Of a DNA stretch of 64,000 nucleotides, positions 27,457 to 35,811 are shown piece after piece. Below the pieces are notes generated by a model. That model was not told the origin of the DNA, ran no database searches, and was given only the letters and a program-made list of their open reading frames with translations. Origin of the DNA: Bradyrhizobium sp. CCBAU 53340 (GTDB lineage: Bacteria > Pseudomonadota > Alphaproteobacteria > Rhizobiales > Xanthobacteraceae); assembly GCF_015291645.1 (NCBI RefSeq), contig NZ_CP030055.1, positions 4,278,001-4,342,000 of the forward strand. The letters are read 5' to 3'. Both the position numbers and the translations under genes were made by a program. The stretch's first letter is position 1, and each line of letters starts with the position of its first letter.

Positions 27457-27693
27457 CTAGCCGCTGGTCGGCCTCACCGCTTCCTTGCGCGAGGTCTCAA
27501 CCGCCGGGATCGCCTGCTGCGCGCGCGGCGCGCAACTCGTCAGGATGAAGACGGTTTGGGTGCACTCCCAGGCGGCCCCGAGGACGCTGCTCTCGATGGG
27601 GTGTGGCCGCGCGGCCAACAGCACCGCGCCTGCGACCGCCGCTGCTGCGACCGTGATTGCAAGGGCTTTCAGGCTCAGCCGGAAAAAGATCAT
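27457..27693 (-). CDS. Small membrane or secreted protein
   Basis: 78 aa. An N-terminal hydrophobic helix (ALAITVAAAAVAGAVLLAA) is followed by a tail with two cysteines (WECTQTVFILTSCAPRAQQ). GGAG lies eight bases before the ATG. The two-gene set 27169/27457 shares the layout of one helix plus a two-cysteine tail and probably shares a transcript. Function unknown. Confidence 0.55.
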   Translation of the reverse strand: MIFFRLSLKALAITVAAAAVAGAVLLAARPHPIESSVLGAAWECTQTVFILTSCAPRAQQAIPAVETSRKEAVRPTSG

Positions 27694-27958
27694 GCCCGTG
27701 CTCCGTCTCGTTAGGGCGGACGCTAGGCGCCGCCGCTGCGTGCCCTTATGAGGGACATCACAATTCGGCAGTTTTTCCGGGCTACGAAGGATCGGCTGGT
27801 TCAGCGATTTCGTGGACCTGATCGGCTGCGATTATGGGTGGCTTCGCGGCGCGTGGCGATGTACACGCTTCTGCGTCGCGTGGCGCCTGCTTGTGCCCAG
27901 CCGACGTACCAACAGGCAGTGATGTAGGATCGAAAGCGAGGAAGACAAGGCTCGTCGA

Positions 27959-28306
27959 ATGAGTGGATTTAGGGAACCCGGCTTCGCAGACCGGCAAAAG
28001 GCGGCACAGGATGCCCGCAAAAATCTTTTAAACAAGTTCAAGTCGCAGCCGGGCCCTGACGATCCTGCTGTCGCGGCGAAGCGTGCCGAGCGCGAGGCGC
28101 TTGCAGCCAAGCGCGCCGAAGCCAAGGCCGCGCGCGAGGCCGAAAAGGCCGAGCAGAAGCGCCTTGAGGAAGAGGCCAAGGCCGCTGAAGCTGCGCGCCT
28201 TGCGCGTGAGGCCGAGGAAGCGGCCGCCAAGGCGGCAGCGCTCGAGGCCGAGCAGAAGGCCAAGCGCGACGCCCGCTACGCCGCCCGCAAGGCCAAGCGG
28301 AAGTAA
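27959..28306 (+). CDS. DUF6481 family highly charged helical protein
   Basis: 115 aa, about half of it Ala, Lys, Glu and Arg. After a conserved N-terminus (MSGFREPGFADRQKAAQDA) the protein is one long predicted helix with repeated AKRAE/AEEA units, ending in a basic tail (ARKAKRK). This is the DUF6481 pattern seen in many rhizobia; role unknown, possibly nucleic-acid or envelope associated. A bidirectional hairpin follows. Confidence 0.72.
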   Translation: MSGFREPGFADRQKAAQDARKNLLNKFKSQPGPDDPAVAAKRAEREALAAKRAEAKAAREAEKAEQKRLEEEAKAAEAARLAREAEEAAAKAAALEAEQKAKRDARYAARKAKRK

Positions 28307-28317
28307 GCTTCAACAAA

Positions 28318-28351
28318 ATTTGACCTGGGGCGCATGCGCTTCAGGTCAAAT
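28318..28351. terminator. Bidirectional hairpin terminator
   Basis: Stem ATTTGACCTG (28318-28327) / CAGGTCAAAT (28342-28351) with an inner CGCATGCG palindrome, placed between the convergent DUF6481 and MxKDx genes. On the minus strand the stem is followed by TTTT; on plus the U-run is weaker. Confidence 0.65.
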
Positions 28352-28462
28352 CATGCCGGACCGGGCGCGCATGCGCGCAACCGGCGATGGATCATGGGCG
28401 GAGCCTGATCAAACAAATGCCGGGCTCGCCCCGTTTGAGGCGGCCGGCATGACGGCAGGAGA

Positions 28463-28705
28463 TCAGTTCTTCTTCATCATCCCGTCGTCTTTCTTCATGC
28501 CATCCTTCGACATCGTGTCCTTCTTCATGCCGTCGTCCTTGGACATGTGATCCTTCTTCATGCCGTCCTTGGACATCGTGTCCTTCTTCATCATGCCGTC
28601 GTCCTTGCCCATCTTGTCCTGGGCAAAAGCGGCCGGCGACAGCGCCAAGCCAAGCGAGAGAGCGGCAGCCGAGACGCCGAGCACGATGCGGGTGCGAATG
28701 GTCAT
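28463..28705 (-). CDS. Pentapeptide MxKDx repeat protein
   Basis: 80 aa secreted protein. Signal peptide about 1-28 (IVLGVSAAALSLGLALSPAAFA), then a mature part made almost wholly of five- to six-residue repeats (DKMGKD, DGMMKKD, TMSKD, GMKKD). Met, Lys and Asp dominate. The family is named for this motif; a metal-binding or stress role is possible but unproven. AAGGG stands 12 bases before ATG 28705. Confidence 0.82.
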   Translation of the reverse strand: MTIRTRIVLGVSAAALSLGLALSPAAFAQDKMGKDDGMMKKDTMSKDGMKKDHMSKDDGMKKDTMSKDGMKKDDGMMKKN

Positions 28706-29038
28706 GAGACATATTCCCTTCGAGATGATGTTGCGAAAGCGACAGGTGCCGCTACTCAATCTCGACGGATCGACACGCCTGCTTGTTACGGGGCGTTGCG
28801 AACTTTTTTCGTAAGCCGTCGGACGCTTGCACGATCGCTCCCCGACCAAAAGCGTTAATGACCGAACACGAGGTCTTGGCGAGTGCAGCGCAGCAAGGCG
28901 AACACTTGCCGCGGGCTTCCATCTCGAACTATCAGATGAGAGGAAGTTCGGGCGAAAGACCGGCCAAGATGGGCCACGGCGCCGGTCTCAAGACCCACTC
29001 AGATCATGTCAAACAAGAACCGTTCAAGGGGATTCACC

Positions 29039-30061
29039 ATGCTCACGCGCCGTCATCTGCTCGCGACCGCCGTCGCCGCACCCGCCATTCTCCGCTTCGG
29101 CATCGGCACCGCGCACGCCGCGACGACGCTGAAGATCTCGCACCAATTCCCCGGCGGCACCATCGACAAGGGCGATTTCCGCGACCGGCTCTGCCGCATG
29201 TTCGCCGCTGAAGTTGCCAAGCGCAGCAACGGAGACATCGCCGCGGAAATCTATCCGAACTCCTCGTTGATCAAGACCAACGCGCAGTTCTCGGCGATGC
29301 GCAAGGGCGCGCTCGACATCTCGCTTTATCCAATGCCCTATGCCGGCGGTGAATTGCCCGAGACCAATATCGGTCTGATGCCCGGCCTGGTCACCACTTA
29401 CGACCAGGGCATGCGCTGGAAAAAGGAGCCGGTCGGCAAGGCGCTCTCCGACTTCCTCGCCGACAAGGGCATCATCTTGCTCTCTTGGGTATGGCAGGCC
29501 GGCGGTGTCGCCAGCCGCTCCAAACCGATCGTGGCACCGGAAGACGCCAAGGGCATGAAGGTGCGCGGCGGCTCGCGCGAGATGGACATGGTGCTGCAGA
29601 CCGCCGGCGCCTCGGTGCTGTCGGTGCCATCAAACGAAATCTACGCGGCGATGCAGACCGGCGCGTGCGATGCCGGCATCACCTCCTCCACCAGCCTGAT
29701 CTCGTTCCGCCTCGAAGAGGTCGCGAAGTCTCTGACCTCGGGCGCGGGTGCGTCCTACTGGTTCATGCTCGAGCCGTTGATGATGTCGAAGGCGATCTTC
29801 GACAAGCTGCCGAAGAACCAGCAGGACATCCTGGTCGCTGTCGGGGAAGAGCTCGAGACCTTCGGCCGCAAGGGCGCGCAGGACGATGATATCGAGGTCG
29901 CCAAGGTCTACGAGAAGGCCGGCGCAAAAGTCTCGGCGCTCGATGCCGCGACAGTCGGCAAGTGGCGCGACATCGCCCGCGACACCGCCTGGAAGGACTA
30001 CAGCGCTAAGACCGCAACCGCGGCCAACCTGCTCAAGCTCGCGTCCGACGTCGCTGCATGA
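29039..30061 (+). CDS. TRAP transporter solute-binding protein (DctP family)
   Basis: 340 aa periplasmic receptor. Twin-arginine-type leader TRRHLLATAVAAPAIL with cleavage near AHA, then the DctP fold beginning TTLKISHQFPGG. The carboxylate-binding arginine is probably in KVRGGSREMD. ATG 29039 has AAGGGG eight bases upstream. Heads a three-gene set with overlapping permeases; ligand unknown, most often an organic acid. Confidence 0.88.
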   Translation: MLTRRHLLATAVAAPAILRFGIGTAHAATTLKISHQFPGGTIDKGDFRDRLCRMFAAEVAKRSNGDIAAEIYPNSSLIKTNAQFSAMRKGALDISLYPMPYAGGELPETNIGLMPGLVTTYDQGMRWKKEPVGKALSDFLADKGIILLSWVWQAGGVASRSKPIVAPEDAKGMKVRGGSREMDMVLQTAGASVLSVPSNEIYAAMQTGACDAGITSSTSLISFRLEEVAKSLTSGAGASYWFMLEPLMMSKAIFDKLPKNQQDILVAVGEELETFGRKGAQDDDIEVAKVYEKAGAKVSALDAATVGKWRDIARDTAWKDYSAKTATAANLLKLASDVAA

Positions 30062-30612
30062 GCCACGGTCCGCTTCCGGATCGTGACGACCAGGCGAACG
30101 CTGCTGCAAGGACCGGCCTTGCGGCAGCGCTCGATCGCGGCCTCGCCATCCTCAATCGCATCATCGTCGTGTTCGCTGCGCTGGCGCTGGTCGCAGCCTG
30201 CGCCATCCTGAGCTACAGCGTGCTCAGCCGCGCCTTGTTCAAGGCGGCCAATTACTGGCAGGACGAGGCCGCCGTGTTCCTCCTGGTTGGCGCCACCTTC
30301 ATGACGGCGGCCTATGTGCAGCAGAACCGCGGTCATATCGGCATCGAGGCTTTCGTCGGCCTGTTGTCGCCAGTGGCAAACAGGATCCGGCTCTGGTTCG
30401 TCGATGCGGCGACGTTCCTGTTTTGCGTGTTCTTCACCTGGAAGTCGTGGACACTGGCGCACGAAGCCTATGTCGACGGCCAGGTCTCGAACTCGATGTG
30501 GTCGCCGCCGCTCGCCATTCCCTATTCCCTGATGGCGCTCGGCATGAGCCTGCTCTGCGTCCAGATTCTCGTGCAGCTGGCGCTGCCTTTCGCAGGAGCC
30601 AAGCGGCCATGA
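30058..30612 (+). CDS. TRAP transporter small permease (DctQ)
   Basis: 184 aa with four predicted transmembrane helices, the first about residues 37-58 (VVFAALALVAACAILSYSVL), and the DctQ signature NYWQDEAAVFLLVGATF. It overlaps dctP by ATGA and ends in ATGA with dctM, so the three genes are coupled. Confidence 0.88.
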   Translation: MSHGPLPDRDDQANAAARTGLAAALDRGLAILNRIIVVFAALALVAACAILSYSVLSRALFKAANYWQDEAAVFLLVGATFMTAAYVQQNRGHIGIEAFVGLLSPVANRIRLWFVDAATFLFCVFFTWKSWTLAHEAYVDGQVSNSMWSPPLAIPYSLMALGMSLLCVQILVQLALPFAGAKRP

Positions 30613-31967
30613 GCGTTTTCGGTATTGGTATCGCTTATGGGGTCGCGACGCTGCTCGTGATGTTCTCGGGCATGCCGATTGCGTTCGCGCTCGGCGCGGT
30701 CGCGGTCGTGTTCATGGGCATCTACATGCCCTCGGCTTCGCTCGATACGGTGACGCAGAACGTCTACGAGGAAATGGCCTCGATCACGCTGCTGTCGATC
30801 CCGCTGTTCATCCTGAAGGGCGCCGCGATCGGCAAGTCGCGCGCCGGCCAGGATCTCTACTCGGCGCTGCATGCCTGGCTGCATCGCGTGCCCGGCGGCC
30901 TCGGCGTTGCCAATGTCTTCGCCTGCGCGCTGTTCGCGGCGATGGCGGGCTCAAGTCCTGCGACCTGCTCGGCCATCGGCTCAGCCGGCATCCCCGAGAT
31001 GCGCAAGCGCGGCTATTCCGGCGGCTTTGCGGCCGGCATCATCGCCGCCGGCGGCACGCTCGGCATTTTGCTGCCGCCCTCGATTACCATGATCCTGTTT
31101 GCGGTCGCCGCGGAAAAATCGCTGGGGCGCCTGTTCCTCGCGGGAATCGGTCCAGGCCTGCTGCTGGTCTCGCTGTTCGGATTCTATGCGGTGTTCCGCT
31201 TCCGCCAGGAATATGCCGCGGCTGAAGCCGCCTACAAGAACGGCGGCCCGGAGTCCGCGATCCTCGCCCGCGACGAGTACACGCTCGCCGAACGATTCAG
31301 TGTGCTGCCCCGCGTGATCCCGTTCGTGCTGCTGCTGACCGGCGTGATGGCAGCGCTCTATGGCGGCTTTGCCACACCGTCGGAGACGGCAGGTCTCGGC
31401 GGACTTCTCGCACTGGGGTTGATCGCGGCGATCTACGGCGTGTGGCGGCCTGAAGATCTCGGCCCGATCATGAAATCGACGATCCGGGAATCGACCATGT
31501 TGATGATGATCATCGGCATGTCGCTGCTCTATTCCTACGTGATGAGCTATCTGCACATCTCGCAATCGGCGGCCGAATCCGTCGTCGCGATGCATCTGCC
31601 GCGCTGGGGGCTGCTATTCGCGATCCTCGTCATGGTGGTCGTGCTCGGCTTCTTCCTGCCGCCGGTCTCGATCATCCTGATGACCGCGCCGATCATCCTG
31701 CCGCCGCTCCGCGCCGCAAACTTCGACATCATCTGGTTCGGCGTGGTCATGACCATCGTGATGGAGATGGGGCTGATCCATCCACCGGTGGGATTGAACA
31801 TCTTCGTCATCCGCAACGTCGCGCCGGACATTTCGCTCAGCGAAGTCATCTGGGGCACGCTGCCCTTCGTGCTCCTGATGATGGGCGCGGTGCTGCTGCT
31901 GTGCCTCGTGCCGGAGATCTCGACCTGGCTGCCGGATCTTGTGATGGGACCGGACGGGAGCAGGTAG
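30609..31967 (+). CDS. TRAP transporter large permease (DctM)
   Basis: 452 aa with about 12 transmembrane helices. It carries the sodium/substrate-site sequence SSPATCSAIGSAGIPEM and the FMIIPPS-like GILLPPSITMILF, plus a second half-repeat with FLPPVSIILMTAPIILPP, as expected for inverted-repeat ion-transporter superfamily members. Start ATG 30609 overlaps the dctQ stop. Confidence 0.9.
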   Translation: MSVFGIGIAYGVATLLVMFSGMPIAFALGAVAVVFMGIYMPSASLDTVTQNVYEEMASITLLSIPLFILKGAAIGKSRAGQDLYSALHAWLHRVPGGLGVANVFACALFAAMAGSSPATCSAIGSAGIPEMRKRGYSGGFAAGIIAAGGTLGILLPPSITMILFAVAAEKSLGRLFLAGIGPGLLLVSLFGFYAVFRFRQEYAAAEAAYKNGGPESAILARDEYTLAERFSVLPRVIPFVLLLTGVMAALYGGFATPSETAGLGGLLALGLIAAIYGVWRPEDLGPIMKSTIRESTMLMMIIGMSLLYSYVMSYLHISQSAAESVVAMHLPRWGLLFAILVMVVVLGFFLPPVSIILMTAPIILPPLRAANFDIIWFGVVMTIVMEMGLIHPPVGLNIFVIRNVAPDISLSEVIWGTLPFVLLMMGAVLLLCLVPEISTWLPDLVMGPDGSR

Positions 31968-31982
31968 CGGCAGACCAGTGCC

Positions 31983-32049
31983 GTAGGGTGGGCACGCTTC
32001 CGCCTTCGCTCTTCGAGCTACGGCGGACAAGTCGCTTTGCCCACCCTGC
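31983..32049. repeat. Interspersed inverted repeat after dctM
   Basis: GTAGGGTGGGCA (31983-31994) is inverted at 32038-32049 with one mismatch (TGCCCACCCTGC), and CCGCC/GGCGG pair inside. From memory this resembles a common multicopy Bradyrhizobium intergenic repeat. It also could serve as the terminator between dctM and the convergent hydrolase gene. Confidence 0.7.
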
Positions 32050-32077
32050 GGCGCCTCCGAACGCGCCGTCATCGTGC

Positions 32078-32785
32078 TCAGCGCTGTGCGCCGTCGAGGC
32101 CTGCAAGAATCTGTCGGGTGCGCTTCATTGAAAAATCATATGTCGCCCGATCGAAGGCGGATGGGTTGCCCCGCATCATGTAGCCGTGACACACCCCCGG
32201 TAAGATGTGCACTTCGACGTTCCGCATGCGCGCGGCCAAATCCCGATACGCTTCACACACCTCCACAGGCGCGCGATTGTCCCGGTCCCCCCAGATGAAA
32301 CAAACTTGCTCGCGAACGCCGACAAGCTCGTGAACAAAATCCAGCATCTGCGATCCATGACAGCAGATACCGGCGGCATAGCCAAGTCGCTTTGGCCCGA
32401 GGATCGCATATGGACCGCCGTAGCAAAGCCCCATGACTGCCGCCTGTCCATTGAACTGCGGGAGTGTGCCGAGGTACCGCAATGTGTCGGCCATGTCGTC
32501 CTCGCCGACTTTGATGTGCTCAAGGCGCGGCTGCGAGCGCTGGGCAGCACGCGGATCGCCCCGGGACAGCGGGCCGGCAATCGAACGCCAGAACAGGTCG
32601 GGCACCGCGACAATGAATCCTTCCGTCGCAAGCTCGTCAGCGATCATGCGCATGTCCGCATCTACACCATGAATGGCCGAGGCAAGCACAATCCCGGCAA
32701 CGGGCTGTTCAACCTCTGGCATGACGAGATAACAATCGAACTCACCGCCGCCTTGCGCGCTAATCCTTCTTGTCTTCCCCAGCAT
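32078..32785 (-). CDS. Dienelactone hydrolase family protein
   Basis: 235 aa alpha/beta hydrolase. The nucleophile is Cys121 in GLCYGG, the acid is in IWGDRDN (about 167-169) and the histidine is H200 in GVCHGYM, matching dienelactone hydrolase rather than serine esterases. It hydrolyses lactones or esters in aromatic or related catabolism. ATG 32785 chosen; the frame is open 16 codons further upstream. It lies 28 bp after a TctC-like binding protein gene, suggesting that the ligand is a carboxylic acid used by the same pathway. Confidence 0.85.
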   Translation of the reverse strand: MLGKTRRISAQGGGEFDCYLVMPEVEQPVAGIVLASAIHGVDADMRMIADELATEGFIVAVPDLFWRSIAGPLSRGDPRAAQRSQPRLEHIKVGEDDMADTLRYLGTLPQFNGQAAVMGLCYGGPYAILGPKRLGYAAGICCHGSQMLDFVHELVGVREQVCFIWGDRDNRAPVEVCEAYRDLAARMRNVEVHILPGVCHGYMMRGNPSAFDRATYDFSMKRTRQILAGLDGAQR

Positions 32786-32813
32786 GTCGACCGCCGCGGA
32801 TTTCGCCACGCTC

Positions 32814-33791
32814 CTAGAGCTTGATCTTCGCAAGGCTTATCACCTTGGCCCACTTCTCGGTTTCACTGGCCATGAGCCTGCCGAAGTCGGCCGACGAGCC
32901 GCCAAGTCCCGTAGCATCGAGGCTGCCGAGATGCTTTTTGAAGGCGGGATCGGCCAGCGCGGCATTGATCTCCTTGTTGAGCCTGTCGATGATGTCGACC
33001 GGCGTGCCCTTCGGCGCACCGATGCCGAACACTGAACTTGCCTCATAGCCGGGCACGAATTCGCCGATGGCCGGCAGCGTCGGCAACGCGTCGGACCGTG
33101 CCGCGGTCGTTATTCCGAGCGCGCGCAGCTTGCCGCTGTTGATATGCCCGGTCGTCGGCGCCAGATTTGCAAACACGACATGCACCTGTCCGCCGAGCAG
33201 GTCCGTGATCGCTGGCGCCACCCCCCGGTAGGGCACGTGCTGGATATCGAGCCCGCCGGCCTCGAGCTTGAACAGTTCGGCAGCGATGTGGGTGATCCCG
33301 CCTACGCCGCCTGAACCATACGACAGTCTTCCCGGATTGGCTTTGGCGTAGGCGATGAACTCCGCAACCGTGTTGGCGGGGACCGACGGGTGGATCACCA
33401 TCACCAGGGCGCCCCGAGACAGACTTGCGACCGGCGCGATATCCCGCAGGAAATTGAAATCGAGATTTTCGTAGAGCGTGGCGTTGATGGCGTTGGGCGA
33501 ACCGACCAGCAGGAGAACGTAGCCGTCCGGCGATGCGCGCACGACCGCGTCGGTGGCGATATTGCTCCCTGCTCCGGGCCGGTTCTCGACAACAAATTGC
33601 TGACCGAGCCGCTCCGAACACCATTGCCCGACCAGACGCGCAAGGATGTCATTTGGTCCGCCCGCGGCAAAACCGACCATGATGCGGACCGGACGGGACG
33701 GATAGCTTTCCGCCCACGCCAAGCCGGACAGCAGCGAGGGCGCAGCCGCGCCCGCGGCAAGGTGCAGAAACCGACGTCGGGAGGGGGTCAT
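32814..33791 (-). CDS. Tripartite tricarboxylate transporter (Bug/TctC) binding protein
   Basis: 325 aa periplasmic receptor. Twin-arginine-type signal SRRRFLHLAAGAAAPSL, cleavage near AWA, then the Bug opening SYPSRPVRIMVGFAAGG and NILARLVG. No TctA/TctB permease lies nearby, which is common for orphan Bug proteins. Divergent LysR gene 126 bp away probably controls it together with the hydrolase gene. Confidence 0.88.
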   Translation of the reverse strand: MTPSRRRFLHLAAGAAAPSLLSGLAWAESYPSRPVRIMVGFAAGGPNDILARLVGQWCSERLGQQFVVENRPGAGSNIATDAVVRASPDGYVLLLVGSPNAINATLYENLDFNFLRDIAPVASLSRGALVMVIHPSVPANTVAEFIAYAKANPGRLSYGSGGVGGITHIAAELFKLEAGGLDIQHVPYRGVAPAITDLLGGQVHVVFANLAPTTGHINSGKLRALGITTAARSDALPTLPAIGEFVPGYEASSVFGIGAPKGTPVDIIDRLNKEINAALADPAFKKHLGSLDATGLGGSSADFGRLMASETEKWAKVISLAKIKL

Positions 33792-33882
33792 CGCTCTTGC
33801 TCCGTCGAGCCTGTACGCGCCGGCTCTCCTCAACAGTCAAGGATAGTTGATGCTGTCATAAGCACATAAGGCTATTATCTGA

Positions 33883-33895
33883 TGAGATCATCTCA
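33883..33895. promoter_or_regulatory. Candidate LysR operator
   Basis: A 13-bp palindrome TGAGATCATCTCA (arms TGAGAT/ATCTCA around C) sits in the divergent gap between the TctC-like and LysR genes. LysR sites often have such dyads. Its position argues that the LysR start is downstream at 33918 and not at 33882. Confidence 0.4.
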
Positions 33896-33917
33896 AATTG
33901 GAAATGAGGCCCGCCTC

Positions 33918-34859
33918 ATGCAGATGAGCGATCGCATCGGGAAACGATTGAAGCTTCAGGACCTGCACGTGCTCATGACGGTGGTGCAGGCCGGCAGCAT
34001 GGGCAAGGCGGCGCTCATGCTCAATACCACCCAGCCGAATATTTCGAGATCGATCGGCGGGCTCGAGCAAGCGTTCGGCGTCCGCTTGCTGGATCGCCAC
34101 CAAAAGGGAATCGAGCCGACCGAATGCGGCCGCGCGTTGCTCGATTGCGGAGCTGCCGTTTTCGACGAGCTCCGCCAGGGCGTGAAAAGCATCGAAAGTC
34201 TGGCCGACCCCACCGCCGGTGAAGTGCGGATCGGAAGCACGGCTTTTCTGGCGGCGAGCTTCGTTTGCGCGCTGATAGACCGTCTGTCCCGGCGTCATCC
34301 GCGGATCAGGTTTCAGCTCGTGACCGGCTACATTGAGGCGCTTCACCGCGATTTGAGCGAGCGCAAGGTCGATCTGCTGATCGTGCGCAGTGCTGGCGCG
34401 ATTGCCGACGACCGGCTTCGTTTCGAATTTCTTTTCGAAGACCATTACGTCGTGGTGGCAGGTGTGACGAACCGATTGGCCCGGCGCCGCAAGATCCAAT
34501 TTCCCGAGTTGGCGGACGAAGCCTGGGTATTGCCACCGCGTGAAAGCGTTATCGGGTCGATCCTCCTGGAAGCGTTTCGAGACGCCGGGCTCGAATATCC
34601 CTACGCAACAGTCGTGACAGATTCTCCCCATATGCGGGTCAGCCTGTTGGCAACAGGCCGTTTCATCACGGTCTTCCCGGCCTCGGCGCTGAGATTTCTC
34701 GCCAAGGAAGCCGCCCTCAAGGTCCTGCCTGTCGATCTACCCAAGGCCCGCCGACCGAACGGCATCGTGACTCTGAAAGATCGCGCCCTCAGCCCTGTTG
34801 CCCGCCTGGTGATCGACAGCGCACGTGAGTTTGCAAAACCAATGGCGAAGCAGACATGA
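33918..34859 (+). CDS. LysR family transcriptional regulator
   Basis: 313 aa from ATG 33918, which has GAGG about eight bases upstream (an in-frame ATG at 33882 would place the palindrome inside the gene). N-terminal winged helix-turn-helix (LQDLHVLMTVVQAGSMGKAALMLNTTQPNISRSI) and a LysR substrate-binding domain. It is divergent from the TctC-like/dienelactone hydrolase genes and most likely regulates them in response to a metabolite. An ATG two codons later (33924) is also possible. Confidence 0.88.
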   Translation: MQMSDRIGKRLKLQDLHVLMTVVQAGSMGKAALMLNTTQPNISRSIGGLEQAFGVRLLDRHQKGIEPTECGRALLDCGAAVFDELRQGVKSIESLADPTAGEVRIGSTAFLAASFVCALIDRLSRRHPRIRFQLVTGYIEALHRDLSERKVDLLIVRSAGAIADDRLRFEFLFEDHYVVVAGVTNRLARRRKIQFPELADEAWVLPPRESVIGSILLEAFRDAGLEYPYATVVTDSPHMRVSLLATGRFITVFPASALRFLAKEAALKVLPVDLPKARRPNGIVTLKDRALSPVARLVIDSAREFAKPMAKQT

Positions 34860-34892
34860 CAGGAGCACGTCTGCAATGGCCCGTGGTCGACC

Positions 34893-35810
34893 TTATAGGT
34901 AGGAAGCCGCCCGCTTCTTCTTCGCGTTCAACGCGGCGGCCACGCGGCTGACGGGCGGCTTGCCCAGCACGACGCTCATTGCATTCGTTGCCTCGAGCAG
35001 TTTCCCCATATCGACGCCGGTCGTCATGCCCATGCCCTCGAGCATGTAGACGACATCTTCGGTCGCGACATTGCCGGTCGCTCCCGGCGCGTAAGGACAG
35101 CCGCCGAGACCGCCGGCGGCGGCATCGATGACGCGAACGCCCTCCTCCAGGCCGGCATAGAGATTGGCGAGAGCCTGCCCATAGGTGTCGTGGAAATGCA
35201 TCGCGAGCTTTGCCGGCGGGATATTGGCGGCGACCGCACACAGCATCTCCTTGGCCTTCTCTGGCGTGCCGACGCCGATGGTGTCGCCGAGCGAGATTTC
35301 GTAGCAGCCGAGGTCCCACAGCGCGCTGGCAAGATCGGCAACCGCTTTCGGCTTGATCTCGCCATCGAACGGACAGCCAAGCACGCAGGAGATATAGCCG
35401 CGCACCTTCACGCCATCCGCCTTGGCGCGCGCCAGCACCGGCTTGAACCGCTCGATGGACTCCGCGACCGTGCAGTTGATGTTGGCGCGCGAAAAGCCTT
35501 CCGAGGCCGCAGCGAACACCGAGACCACTTTGGCGCCCGCCGCCCGCGCCGCGTCATAGCCCTTCTCGTTCGGCACCAGCACGTGGAATTCGGCACCCTT
35601 GACGTGGGCAACGCCGCGCAGCACGGCGTCCGAGCTTGCCATTTGCGGGATCGCCTTGGGTGAGACGAAGGCACCGACCTCGACGGTATTGAGACCGGCT
35701 TCGACCAGCGCCTCGATGAAGGCGATGCGGGCCTCGACGCTGACCGGTGTCTTCTCGTTCTGGAGGCCGTCGCGCGGCCCCATCTCGATGATGCGGACGG
35801 GATCGCTCAT
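34893..35810 (-). CDS. hmgL: Hydroxymethylglutaryl-CoA lyase
   Basis: 305 aa TIM-barrel enzyme splitting HMG-CoA to acetyl-CoA and acetoacetate, last step of leucine breakdown. Motifs: catalytic Arg in GPRDGLQNE (N-terminus), metal-binding histidines in MHFHDTYG, and the catalytic cysteine loop GGLGGCPYAPGATGN. Starts one base before the mccA stop codon area, so it is tightly coupled. Also called mvaB. Confidence 0.95.
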   Translation of the reverse strand: MSDPVRIIEMGPRDGLQNEKTPVSVEARIAFIEALVEAGLNTVEVGAFVSPKAIPQMASSDAVLRGVAHVKGAEFHVLVPNEKGYDAARAAGAKVVSVFAAASEGFSRANINCTVAESIERFKPVLARAKADGVKVRGYISCVLGCPFDGEIKPKAVADLASALWDLGCYEISLGDTIGVGTPEKAKEMLCAVAANIPPAKLAMHFHDTYGQALANLYAGLEEGVRVIDAAAGGLGGCPYAPGATGNVATEDVVYMLEGMGMTTGVDMGKLLEATNAMSVVLGKPPVSRVAAALNAKKKRAASYL

Positions 35811-35811
35811 C

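Noticed and set aside
28463..28620. CRISPR-like short direct repeats
   Set aside because: The DNA repeats lie within an open reading frame and encode the MxKDx repeats; no spacers.
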